Positions 6,352 through 13,846 of a stretch of DNA of 40,812 nucleotides are shown piece by piece (the stretch's first letter is position 1; each line of letters begins with the position of its first letter). The translations under genes were made by a program, and so were the position numbers. The notes below the pieces were generated by a model. That model made no database searches, was not told where the DNA came from, and saw nothing but the letters and a program-made list of their open reading frames with translations. Source of the stretch: a virus; the IMG/VR virus record IMGVR_UViG_3300044716_000090, positions 1 through 40,812 of that record; one strand, 5' to 3'.

Positions 6352-7050
6352 TTATCCGCAAACAACACATTCACCAGGAGCACCTCCTGCACCTTGTGCT
6401 GTTGTAGGACTTGTTTTAACGAAGAGTTTAGATATTCCATTATATACTATATAAAACTCTTCAGGAGCACTTGAGAAATCTCCAGATATTGCAAGAGGAG
6501 CATCACATAAAGATTCTCCAGTTGTAAACTGCACTTGAATTGCTGTTCCTGAACCACAACTTGAATTACTAAGTACTGCAAATATACCAGCTTGAGTTGT
6601 TGTAGTTGTTGTTGTAAGTGATGAACAAGGTTGTGGATTTTCAATTGGACCATTCACACTAGTTATTTCCCATACAACACCATTAATAGCTACAAAAGTA
6701 CCACTAAAATAATTATATGGTTCTGTTAATGCAGCATCTGTATATAGTTGTACACCTGTAGTTAATGTAGAAACTGATGTATACAAAATTGTAGTTAATC
6801 CATTGATCTGTTGACAAGACCAAGTTGCATTAAATGATGTATACGCTACCCATGCTGTTGGTGTGGTTCCACCACCTCCTTGTGTTGTAGTGGTACTTGT
6901 TGTAGGAATGTAATTGCAACATTCATATGCTTGAATTTCATGCCACTTACCCACCTTAGGTTTGTTTTTTCTAAGGATTAGGCTACCAGCAACGATTCTT
7001 CCGCTTCCATCGAAGCGAACAAAGGCTCTTAAGTCTCTCTTATTACTCAT
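6352..7050 (-). CDS. Modular virion protein with two Thr-linked domains
   Basis: A 232-residue paralogue of the protein at 5866-6291. Its N-terminal anchor has DLRAFVRFDGSGRIVAG and YECCN at about 44-48. It has two Thr-rich linkers: one near residues 50-60 followed by QGGGG, and one near 145-152. Domain 1 (about 65-140) contains LYTDAALTEP, matching the domain in its neighbour. Domain 2 (about 153-232) has a different, Cys-containing sequence ending ECVVCG. It therefore looks like the neighbour plus one extra tip domain. Probably a virion-surface adhesin or decoration protein; no enzymatic motif is seen. Confidence 0.75.
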   Translation of the reverse strand: MSNKRDLRAFVRFDGSGRIVAGSLILRKNKPKVGKWHEIQAYECCNYIPTTSTTTTQGGGGTTPTAWVAYTSFNATWSCQQINGLTTILYTSVSTLTTGVQLYTDAALTEPYNYFSGTFVAINGVVWEITSVNGPIENPQPCSSLTTTTTTTQAGIFAVLSNSSCGSGTAIQVQFTTGESLCDAPLAISGDFSSAPEEFYIVYNGISKLFVKTSPTTAQGAGGAPGECVVCG

Positions 7051-7066
7051 AATAATCGTTTTTTTG

Positions 7067-8083
7067 TTAATATAATAAATTGTATTTTTCTTTTAGTTCT
7101 ACCAGTTTAGATGCATAATAGTGAGTGCAAAACTTATTACTAATCTCACTATTCATAACCTCTTGTAAATGAGGATCATCTAGAGGATCTTGCCCTGTGT
7201 GATACTTTCCCTTATAGAAAGCAGGATACCCATTGGCTTTATCACCAACAATTCCTGCATTATGTAGGAGTCCCATTCTCTCTAGTTTTTGAATTGGATC
7301 AGAAGACCAAGCAAAATCCATTTCAGGAATAATCTTCGCTTCTTGTTTCCTATACCAAATAGCCCAGAGAACAGCCCACATATCAGCACACCAACTTTGA
7401 AAGCCTTTATCTTCATTCTCAAAGAATTCTCTGTTTATGTTTAGTAAATGTGTTCTAATTACCAAACAATCTTGCAACACCTTATCCCAGAAATCACTAT
7501 CGATGTTCTTTAATAAGTATTGTGCTCCTCCTGAATGTAAATTATTAGCCTCAGCTATCTCTCTAGTTATGCCTGTAAGCTCTGCTGTTTCAGCTAGAAT
7601 GTCTCTAGTCTTGTACAACTCAAGCTTCTCAGGCTTTACATCTCTCACCTTACTATCAAAATATGAAGCGTTGATATAACTGTTTGTATCAGATAGATAG
7701 TTTATATCATCATCCAGATAAGCGTCTACATTGAATTTATCTGTAAACACTACGTCTGAATCACAATACATAACAGCTTTATCCTTCATCCCTGGATTCT
7801 CTGCAAAATATCTTTTCAGACAATAAGGACGTAACACAGGAATATAAACTCCTAACATGTTACTAATCTTGTGCTCATCTTTGTAGAATACAAATTCAGC
7901 TTCTGGATAGAGATCTATCACTTGCTGCCATTTGGTATTCTTTTCCCTATAACTAGGAATGAATATAAGCACAATTGCCTTGTCTGAATGTCCAATTTTC
8001 TTTAAGCTCTCTATCCATAAATGTACCTGCCATGTGTAATAGGTATCATCTGGTTGAGCACAGATAAATCTGAGATCCTTCAT
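7067..8083 (-). CDS. GT-A-type glycosyltransferase
   Basis: A 338-residue protein with the GT-A metal-binding motif CDSDVVF (DxD at residues 108-110) after a hydrophobic strand (KAVMY). A PYCLKRYF segment lies upstream. Downstream are LHSGGAQYLLKN (about 182-193), typical of the acceptor/product side of nucleotide-sugar transferases, and an HNAG segment near 277. No signal peptide or membrane helix is seen, so it acts in the cytoplasm. Unlike the protein at 3618-5156, its DxD is intact. It sits among the adhesin genes, so it may glycosylate fibres or decoration proteins (the Thr-rich linkers are candidate sites); that is inference. Confidence 0.75.
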   Translation of the reverse strand: MKDLRFICAQPDDTYYTWQVHLWIESLKKIGHSDKAIVLIFIPSYREKNTKWQQVIDLYPEAEFVFYKDEHKISNMLGVYIPVLRPYCLKRYFAENPGMKDKAVMYCDSDVVFTDKFNVDAYLDDDINYLSDTNSYINASYFDSKVRDVKPEKLELYKTRDILAETAELTGITREIAEANNLHSGGAQYLLKNIDSDFWDKVLQDCLVIRTHLLNINREFFENEDKGFQSWCADMWAVLWAIWYRKQEAKIIPEMDFAWSSDPIQKLERMGLLHNAGIVGDKANGYPAFYKGKYHTGQDPLDDPHLQEVMNSEISNKFCTHYYASKLVELKEKYNLLY

Positions 8084-8110
8084 ATATGTAGTTTGTTGGT
8101 TTTGTTTTCT

Positions 8111-8269
8111 TTATGGTGTAGCAGTTGTAGTAGTAGTTGTTGTACTGGTACTAGATGTTGTTAATACAACATTACCTGCCACCTGTGTTAATTTCTCTAA
8201 CTGCTTAGAAATATTCCAAAGTAGTTTAGCTTTCTGACTCCATCCTATTTGTTGACTTGGTATTGCCAT
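8111..8269 (-). CDS. Short anchor module ending in a Thr linker, 52 aa
   Basis: ATG at 8267-8269, TAA at 8111-8113. The start MAIPSQQIGWSQKAKLLWNI is a near copy of the start of the protein at 9522-9893 (MAIPSRQIGWGTEELLLW), including ISKQLE.LT. After residue 33 it has a Ser/Thr run and stops at TATP, with no tip domain. It is either a complete short anchor or an adhesin that has lost its C-terminal domain. The reading frame is clean and the similarity to the paralogue supports it as real. Confidence 0.75.
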   Translation of the reverse strand: MAIPSQQIGWSQKAKLLWNISKQLEKLTQVAGNVVLTTSSTSTTTTTTTATP

Positions 8270-8280
8270 GTTGTTATAAT

Positions 8281-9510
8281 TTAAACGTTACCCATTTGTA
8301 ATGAACCTTGTACTCCACTGAATGGATTAAGTGCAGAGTAAGTTGCTCCAGAGTTTGTAGCGTTATGGTTATTACCACTATTGTCAGTTAATTGTGTCTC
8401 TAAAGTATTTCCTTGGAAGATCAATAACTTAGTTCCTACAAGATTAGTTAATTGAGAAGTTGGTACTGTAAATCCAGAAGTATCATAAACTTGAGTAGTA
8501 GTCCATCTAAAGTTGGTCATTAATCCGTTGAATCCTGAGCTAGGCTCATTACCATATCCAATTGTCAATGGTAAACTTTGGCTAGAGATAGATCCACTAT
8601 AAGCTGCAGTGTTTACTTGAATACCATTTACAAACATATAAGCTGTAGATCCTACTCCCATTATACATATGTGAGTCCATTGTCCTGCAGTAAATGTAAC
8701 TCCTGAAGCGAGTAGAGGTGAGTTATTTGCCCAGAAATATAATGAGCTTCCACTACCTTCAATAGAGATAGCATTAGGAGCAGGGTATGCACCAAAGCTA
8801 TATGGACGAGGGAAACCATTAAAGTTAGTTACATTAACAAACATCTCAATAGTGAAATCTCCTACAATATCAAAGTCTGTACTAGCTGCAATACCTATAT
8901 AACCTGGTTCACCTTGATTTACAATAACTTCCCATCCTTTACTTTGTAAGGCTGCTCTAGATGCAGCACTATTTTCTGTAGGAATAGCATTTGTACCACC
9001 AGCTAAATCTACAAATCCATTCTCTACACCACTGCCATCTAACCATTGTAATGTATAATCTACAGCTGTTGCTGTAAGAGCATTACCATTAAGGTTAACA
9101 CTGCTAAGATTTGCTTCAGGTAATGTTATTGATGTAATATTATTACCAGAAAGATCAAATCCTGTAAGAGCATTGAATGATGATGCTGATATATCTATGG
9201 ATCCTGATATATCACACTGATCCATATCAAAAAATTGTAAGCTATTAAGTCCTGAAATATCAGGAATACCAGCTGAGAAATTACTATCATCAAGACGTAA
9301 TTCCTCAAGGGCTGTACATCCTGATAAGTTAATACCAGTTAATGATGGATTACCACTACCATCAAGTAGTTCAGTGTCACTTACATCTACATTTATTAAA
9401 TTTGTAAGTCCAGATAGATTTACTGTTTGTAAAGAGTTCCAGTCTGCATTAAAAGTTTGCAGATTGGTTAAGTTTTGTAAACCTGATATTGATGTTATTA
9501 CTGTTGCCAT
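8281..9510 (-). CDS. LRR plus LamG-like adhesin
   Basis: A 409-residue protein in two parts. Residues 1-180 have about seven leucine-rich repeats of the bacterial-surface type (SGLTNLINVDVSD, SGCTALEELRLDD, SGLNSLQFFDMD and similar). Residues about 200-400 form a LamG/concanavalin-like beta-sandwich (DFTIEMFVNV, GQWTHICIMG, YMFVNGIQV), a fold that binds sugars. There is no signal peptide, as expected for a virion protein. It follows the PKD-like protein by 11 bases and could act with it as a receptor-binding tip. Receptor unknown. LRR and LamG calls are from repeat pattern and motif spacing. Confidence 0.8.
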   Translation of the reverse strand: MATVITSISGLQNLTNLQTFNADWNSLQTVNLSGLTNLINVDVSDTELLDGSGNPSLTGINLSGCTALEELRLDDSNFSAGIPDISGLNSLQFFDMDQCDISGSIDISASSFNALTGFDLSGNNITSITLPEANLSSVNLNGNALTATAVDYTLQWLDGSGVENGFVDLAGGTNAIPTENSAASRAALQSKGWEVIVNQGEPGYIGIAASTDFDIVGDFTIEMFVNVTNFNGFPRPYSFGAYPAPNAISIEGSGSSLYFWANNSPLLASGVTFTAGQWTHICIMGVGSTAYMFVNGIQVNTAAYSGSISSQSLPLTIGYGNEPSSGFNGLMTNFRWTTTQVYDTSGFTVPTSQLTNLVGTKLLIFQGNTLETQLTDNSGNNHNATNSGATYSALNPFSGVQGSLQMGNV

Positions 9511-9521
9511 GTTTGTTAAGA

Positions 9522-9893
9522 TTAATCAGTACCCCAAAAAGATAAATAAGTTACTTTAGTTGCATCACTGAAACATAATTGTACAGTGTGTGCTGTATTC
9601 TCAGCAGTGTAAAGATGTTCTATATCTACAGCAACACCAGTAGCAATAGTACCATTACTTGTAGTACCATCACCCCATGTAGCAGTGTATGTTATATCTG
9701 CTGATACTTCAACAGTCATTCCAAAGTTAAGTCCACCTAATGTAGTGTCAGCTACAAAACTAATACAGTTTGGATCAGCTTGTGGTTGACCAATATTATA
9801 TATAACTCTAGTAAGATATTCCAATTGCTTGGATATCTGCCACAGAAGAAGTTCTTCCGTGCCCCAGCCAATCTGTCTAGAAGGTATTGCCAT
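9522..9893 (-). CDS. Anchor module plus PKD-like domain, 123 aa
   Basis: Residues 1-36 (MAIPSRQIGWGTEELLLW, ISKQLEYLT) are the same anchor module as at 8111-8269. The remainder is a beta-rich domain with TWGDGTTSNG and a following EHLYTAENTAHTV, the classic WGDG and Y.....Y/H.V pattern of PKD/Ig-like domains. It ends at LSFWGTD and is followed 11 bases later by the LRR protein in another frame. The anchor probably ties a swappable tip to the virion. Function as a minor adhesin or decoration is inferred. Confidence 0.75.
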   Translation of the reverse strand: MAIPSRQIGWGTEELLLWQISKQLEYLTRVIYNIGQPQADPNCISFVADTTLGGLNFGMTVEVSADITYTATWGDGTTSNGTIATGVAVDIEHLYTAENTAHTVQLCFSDATKVTYLSFWGTD

Positions 9894-9895
9894 GA

Positions 9896-10849
9896 TTAAT
9901 ATGTTTTATTTAGTATAAATATATCACTGTAAATACTGTTGCTTGTACTAGCAGCACCCCACTGAACAGTGATATCTAATGTATTAGAAATTGTTGTATT
10001 AAAAGTTGTACTATTTACTACGTTAAATGCAAATCCTTGAACAGAAGCATTGTTAGTTTTTGTATAATGGAAACTACCTAATGATACAATAGATGCTACA
10101 CCAGCAGTTCCAAGTTGTCTAATTGTAAAATCAACGTTTAGAGAAAACACATCGTTTGTAACACTACTTCCAAGGTTTTGAGGACCACTATCTAGAAGAA
10201 CAACAGATCCTGCCTTCACTCTAACTCTTATAGTTTGATTATTTGTAGCGTTAATAACACCACCAACAATCGCTCTAAAGCTGTCACCAACATTAAATCC
10301 ATTGGCTGGTACAGATAATGTACCTACACCACCGTTAACCAATGATGTTTCTACTGTTGTGTTAGTAATAATAGTACTGTTGGCTGTTTGAGCAAATAAA
10401 CCAGGCATACCTACTGGACCTTGGATACCTTGTATTCCCTGTATTCCTTGCTCTCCTTGAGGGCCTTGAATACCTTGTGGTCCTGGAGGTCCTTGTAAAT
10501 CACCTACATCTTCCCAAGCATTAGTTGCTGTATTCCAAACATATAAAGAACCATCTGATTCAATTATCCATGCTGTACCTGGAAGTCCAGGATCACCACC
10601 AGCACCTGCTTCAAACGCAGCTAAGTCAGGATAAGAACCAAGTACAGTTAGAGCTGCACCAGTTTCACCCTGAATACCCTGTGGACCTTGTACACCTTGT
10701 GGACCCTGAGGACCAACAGGACCTTGAGGACCTACTGTTCCACCATCAGCAATACTTTCAATAAGGTTATCTAAATTAAGCCAGCCCTCGTAACCATTGC
10801 ATGGGTTACAAAGTTCTCTCCAAAATCCTGGCTTTACGAATGTAGGCAT
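9896..10849 (-). CDS. Collagen-like fibre protein
   Basis: A 317-residue protein. The N-terminus (FVKPGFWRELCNPCNGYEGW) has a Cys pair and is a likely virion-attachment segment. Gly-X-Y repeats run at about 40-64 and 120-150 (GPQGPQGVQGPQ, GIQGIQGIQGPVG), indicating collagen-like triple helices. Between them is a ~55-residue domain (YPDLAAFEAGAGGDPG to WNTATNAWED) common in phage fibres. Residues 155-317 form a beta-rich trimer head (DITVQWGAASTSNSIY). It is likely a trimeric head or tail fibre. It is the first gene after the promoter at 10871-10901 and starts the adhesin operon. Confidence 0.85.
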   Translation of the reverse strand: MPTFVKPGFWRELCNPCNGYEGWLNLDNLIESIADGGTVGPQGPVGPQGPQGVQGPQGIQGETGAALTVLGSYPDLAAFEAGAGGDPGLPGTAWIIESDGSLYVWNTATNAWEDVGDLQGPPGPQGIQGPQGEQGIQGIQGIQGPVGMPGLFAQTANSTIITNTTVETSLVNGGVGTLSVPANGFNVGDSFRAIVGGVINATNNQTIRVRVKAGSVVLLDSGPQNLGSSVTNDVFSLNVDFTIRQLGTAGVASIVSLGSFHYTKTNNASVQGFAFNVVNSTTFNTTISNTLDITVQWGAASTSNSIYSDIFILNKTY

Positions 10850-10870
10850 AATGAATAATTAAATAATGTT

Positions 10871-10901
10871 CAAAGATATGTTGTTTTTTACTATAATCAA
10901 T
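10871..10901 (-). promoter_or_regulatory. Bacteroidota-type promoter (ATTG-N19-TATCTTTG)
   Basis: On the minus strand TATCTTTG (10878-10871) is preceded, 19 bases away, by ATTG (10901-10898), one mismatch from the TTTG -33 box. It lies in the gap after the hairpin at 10925-10955 and about 20 bases before the collagen-like gene, so it probably starts the adhesin operon. Confidence 0.6.
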
Positions 10902-10924
10902 GAGTATCAATAATTTACAATAAC

Positions 10925-10955
10925 CAAATTAATTAAAATGATTCTAATTAATTTG
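10925..10955. terminator. AT-rich inverted repeat, terminator candidate
   Basis: CAAATTAATTA (10925-10935) pairs with TAATTAATTTG (10945-10955), an 11-bp perfect inverted repeat with a 9-base loop. It sits one base past the stop codon of the beta-barrel gene (10957) and upstream of the adhesin promoter, marking a transcription-unit boundary. The stem is AT-rich and lacks a strong U-tract, so termination strength is uncertain. Confidence 0.5.
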
Positions 10956-10956
10956 A

Positions 10957-12195
10957 TTATAAATTCACCTTACTTCCCACCACTGCAAAAAACAGTGCAG
11001 GTTGATCAGGAATTGTACTCAAACTTGTTCTTACACCAAGATTCACCTTGAATCTTTTTGTTATAGAATAGTCCACACTAGCACCTGTTAGAAATCCCAT
11101 GTCTTCACTTACTAAGAATTCTTTTTGCTTAGTAGCATAAGTAACTGGGCTTCCAGATATGTACAAGTCTGGGCTAATTGTAATTCTTCTGTTAATAGGG
11201 AAGGGTTTAGTGTAGAACAGTAACAACGAATGTGTTATGTTGTATTGCTTCTTTCCCTCTGCATATTCAGAGTTATTAACACTAATTGTAAGGTTAGCTC
11301 CTGTCACTCCCATTTTACCCATAGGATAGATGTAAGCATATGTTGCAAACCCAAACATGCTACCAAATGCATAAGCAACAGTAACACCATAGTTATTTAA
11401 GCTCTGTAGTTTACCACCATCGAAGTTCATCTTAGTGTATCTACCTGATAGAGCGAATTGTTTTAGATTGCTCCAGACCATTCCTGTAAGTCCCCAAGAC
11501 ATATCACCTGCCATAGAGCTCTGTGATATACCTCCCGTAGCAATAATGTTTACAGATCTGTCTAAACTCTGTCCTCCTGTAAAATCAGAATTGAATAGTA
11601 TAGGGTTAACTCTTGCTTGGGCTCTGCCTCCAGATTTAGAAGAGGACTTACCCCCTCCCCCCTTACTTTCAGATTTGCTTTCTGATTTGGATTCCCCTGA
11701 TGAGCTTTCAGAACTGCTTGATTCTGAGGAACTTGATGAGCTCTCTGAGCTACCACCACTAGAAGAACTGCTGGACGAACCAGTTGCAGAGCTACTAGCT
11801 GCACTAGAGGCAGCACTAGAAGCTGCTGAACTTGCTGCTGAAGAACTAGCTGAGGAAGCAGCTGCAGATGCAGCAGCACTCACTGCAGCAGATACAGCAC
11901 CTGCTGTAACTTGAGTAGCAGTGGCAGCAGTCTGAGCCACAGAGCAAGGAGACAATTTTCTATATTCCTCGTAAACTTGGTTAATCCACGTCTGGAAAAC
12001 CCCAGAACTAACATCAGCAGAAGTAAAAGTCCTATGCTTATTATAAAACACAACAGTAGTGCTGCCAGTGATAGGGATACTAAAAACAGTAACAAGTTTC
12101 GTACAGGGGTCAGTGAATGTCTGGATGATCGTTTGTGAATATCCATATATTGGTAGTATTACTACCACTATTAAAGAAATTATAAACTTCTTCAT
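10957..12195 (-). CDS. Secreted protein with Ser/Ala-rich linker and predicted outer-membrane beta-barrel
   Basis: Residues 1-20 are a clear Sec signal peptide (MKKFIISLIVVVILPIYGYS, then Q). A small Cys-containing domain follows (C31 and C84 could pair), then about 105 low-complexity residues (86-192) that shift from Ala/Ser to Ser/Glu to Ser/Lys/Gly. Residues 193-412 have alternating polar/hydrophobic strands (GDMSWGLTGMVWSN, FALSGRYTKMNF, RRITISPDLYISG, FKVNLGVRTSL) ending ALFFAVVGSKVNL, typical of an outer-membrane beta-barrel with strand-to-strand turns. It is not a normal virion protein. Its start overlaps the stop of the CsgG-like gene. It likely inserts in or displays at the host outer membrane; the role is unknown. 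Confidence 0.7.
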   Translation of the reverse strand: MKKFIISLIVVVILPIYGYSQTIIQTFTDPCTKLVTVFSIPITGSTTVVFYNKHRTFTSADVSSGVFQTWINQVYEEYRKLSPCSVAQTAATATQVTAGAVSAAVSAAASAAASSASSSAASSAASSAASSAASSSATGSSSSSSSGGSSESSSSSSESSSSESSSGESKSESKSESKGGGGKSSSKSGGRAQARVNPILFNSDFTGGQSLDRSVNIIATGGISQSSMAGDMSWGLTGMVWSNLKQFALSGRYTKMNFDGGKLQSLNNYGVTVAYAFGSMFGFATYAYIYPMGKMGVTGANLTISVNNSEYAEGKKQYNITHSLLLFYTKPFPINRRITISPDLYISGSPVTYATKQKEFLVSEDMGFLTGASVDYSITKRFKVNLGVRTSLSTIPDQPALFFAVVGSKVNL

Positions 12196-12911
12196 TACTT
12201 GGTGAAGATTCCTTTTTTAACCATACGGTCCAGGATTCTTGCACAAGCAATATCTAAAGCCTTCTTAGTTGCTATAGAAATAGTGGATTGATTAAACTTA
12301 ACTGGATCCAGGGAAGCATCTGATAGACCACTAGTTTCCTTTGTAGTCTTAGCTTCACCCAGTCCAGAACCAGAGAACACAACACCTGTTTCAGCATCCG
12401 TGAATCTCACTTGCAGTCCTAGCCTTGTAACCATGAGTTGCTTGGTACCATCCTTGAGGCTGATAGATTCATCCTCTGATATAGAATAGTCATAGCACTC
12501 AATAGTAACAAAGTATTTTGCAAGGTTTATTTTACCTCTCCCATCTAATTTGTTTTCAGAGATACCAGCCTGCGAAGCTTGGAATTGCTTTACCATTCTG
12601 TTCTTGATCTCTGTTTTATCTTCTGTGAATTTGAATCTGTTTAGATTCTCTAGGTATTCCATAGATATGTTAGCAACACCTAGCCCAACACGTTTCTCTT
12701 TAAGCTCAGGATAGAGCTCATACATCTCATCATTAATACCACATTTCAATATCTGGATTGGGATTTGAGGTCCATCATAATCCAGGAAGCTCGAAATGTC
12801 TATAGCCTTCTCAAAGCTAGCCTTGTATTGCTCTGTAGAGGTTTTGGCAAGCTGAGCTTGTAACAAATTTATATATAAAAATGTTACAAGAACCAGTAGT
12901 AATCTCTTCAT
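12195..12911 (-). CDS. CsgG-like secreted protein
   Basis: A 238-residue protein with an N-terminal signal peptide (MKRLLLVLVTFLYINLLQAQ). The mature part follows the CsgG/HfaB layout: a GLGVANISMEYLENLNRFKF block, a Gln-rich helix before G (KQFQASQAG), a strand YFVTIECYDYSI, then LGLQVRFTDAETGVVFSG and a C-terminal helix (IATKKALDIACARILDRM). CsgG forms an outer-membrane secretion channel for curli fibres in Bacteroidota and Proteobacteria. Unlike CsgG it has no lipobox Cys, so it may stay periplasmic. It is coupled to the beta-barrel gene, suggesting a joint export or envelope role. Alternative: another periplasmic member of the same fold with no channel activity. Confidence 0.6.
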   Translation of the reverse strand: MKRLLLVLVTFLYINLLQAQLAKTSTEQYKASFEKAIDISSFLDYDGPQIPIQILKCGINDEMYELYPELKEKRVGLGVANISMEYLENLNRFKFTEDKTEIKNRMVKQFQASQAGISENKLDGRGKINLAKYFVTIECYDYSISEDESISLKDGTKQLMVTRLGLQVRFTDAETGVVFSGSGLGEAKTTKETSGLSDASLDPVKFNQSTISIATKKALDIACARILDRMVKKGIFTK

Positions 12912-13126
12912 TTGTTTCTATTTAAATGCTTCGATAATAAAATATAAGACAGAAAAAATGATCCTGAGATACAATAAAAAATAATATCTGCTACCCAGAA
13001 AGAACCTGTAGCGTTCATTATAGTCTTGAATAAAAAGTCGTAACCAAACGGGAGAAAGAACATGGCTAGCATTAAGCTCATGTCTTTCATGTACGTCAGT
13101 CTCTTGAATGTTTTTCTTTTGGTCAT
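12908..13126 (-). CDS. Small two-helix membrane protein, 72 aa
   Basis: Begins MTKRKTFKRLTYMKDMSL and has two hydrophobic segments (about 17-36, MLAMFFLPFGYDFLF; and 42-65, SFWVADIIFYCISGSFFLSY). It ends in TGA overlapping the CsgG-like start (ATGA). A second frame, 12918-13136, is open over the same bases but reads as scattered charged and aromatic residues. This frame is preferred for its clear membrane pattern and stop-start coupling. Short proteins of this kind occur in crAss-like late regions. It could be a holin partner or an inner-membrane helper of the secreted proteins. Confidence 0.65.
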   Translation of the reverse strand: MTKRKTFKRLTYMKDMSLMLAMFFLPFGYDFLFKTIMNATGSFWVADIIFYCISGSFFLSYILLSKHLNRNK

Positions 13127-13150
13127 GAGTATCCATGTTGTTAGATTAAG

Positions 13151-13744
13151 TTAAAAATCTTTGATCTTCCCACAATGGATACATTCATAGTCTCCATCAT
13201 GGTCTACATCAGCAAATACATGCTCACACTGTTTGTGCTCGTGATGTAGGAACTCAAGCTTTTCCATTTCTTGCTCGTGTTCTTGTTGGTCTTTTCTTAA
13301 CTCATATTCTTGTTTATTTTCTACGATAGCCATTTCTGAAGCACGCTCTGCAGCTTTAACAAAAGCATCAGGCACTGTAGGAGCAACTGGTTTGTTACTC
13401 TCTTTCATATCATTTGTATGAGAGAGGGTTGTACCATCTTCCTCATCCATCTTCTGAACAAGCATCTTGTCTTTGTCTGTATCGCTGAACCAATAGTCTA
13501 TAATCTTTCCATAGGAACCAATGAAAGCTCCTAACATTAAGAACAATAACTCTTTCCATTCAGCAGGCATTGTAGCATTGTAATTAACAGCTACAAATAT
13601 ACCACCAATGATAAGCATGAATGATCCAAGCACTAATGCAGTGATGTACCATCTTCTTGCCATCATAGATGCTAAGAGTTCACGAAAGCCTGTAGCTTGT
13701 TGCTGCTTTACTTCTTCAGCTGGTTTTGATTTAAATAAGTCCAT
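13151..13744 (-). CDS. Holin-like membrane protein with Cys/His C-terminal tail
   Basis: A 197-residue protein. Two membrane segments lie at about 32-55 (ITALVLGSFMLIIGGIF) and 63-86 (LLFLMLGAFIGSYGKII), separated by a short loop, a holin-like layout. The C-terminal half (90-170) is a long charged coiled-coil-like helix (ELRKDQQEHEQEMEKLEF). It ends with a Cys/His cluster (CEHVF ... DGDYECIHCG), spaced like a small zinc ribbon. The holin call is inferred from the two helices; the zinc-ribbon tail is unusual for a holin and could bind another protein. It overlaps the 45-residue basic gene upstream by 37 bases. Confidence 0.6.
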   Translation of the reverse strand: MDLFKSKPAEEVKQQQATGFRELLASMMARRWYITALVLGSFMLIIGGIFVAVNYNATMPAEWKELLFLMLGAFIGSYGKIIDYWFSDTDKDKMLVQKMDEEDGTTLSHTNDMKESNKPVAPTVPDAFVKAAERASEMAIVENKQEYELRKDQQEHEQEMEKLEFLHHEHKQCEHVFADVDHDGDYECIHCGKIKDF

Positions 13745-13845
13745 ACGTTTGCTATTACTTGTTGATTTAATTTAATAAGCTCAGCTTTCTTTATACCAGA
13801 TCTTCTAGATCTCTGAGCAGTTGGTTTCTTTTTCTTCTGTGCCAT
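13708..13845 (-). CDS. Small basic protein, 45 aa
   Basis: The ATG at 13843-13845 gives MAQKKKKPTAQRSRRSGIKK, then a helix LIKLNQQVIANVWTYLNQ. A longer frame upstream lies inside the preceding gene, so this start is preferred: it directly follows that gene's stop (13847). The protein has a Lys/Arg-rich N-terminus and an amphipathic C-terminal helix. It overlaps the holin-like gene start by 37 bases. It could associate with membrane or nucleic acid; function unknown. Confidence 0.55.
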   Translation of the reverse strand: MAQKKKKPTAQRSRRSGIKKAELIKLNQQVIANVWTYLNQNQLKK

Positions 13846-13846
13846 A

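Noticed and set aside
5866-10849. Diversity-generating retroelement driving adhesin variation
   Set aside because: No reverse transcriptase or template/variable repeat pair is visible in the window; modular swapping is explained by anchor and linker repeats.
11435-11914. Plus-strand open frame rich in Leu, Glu and Ala
   Set aside because: It is the antisense reading of the Ser/Ala-rich linker of the secreted beta-barrel protein and has no start context of its own.
12918-13136. Alternative minus-strand frame over the small membrane protein
   Set aside because: It lacks the membrane-helix pattern and stop-start coupling of 12908-13126 and gives an irregular composition.
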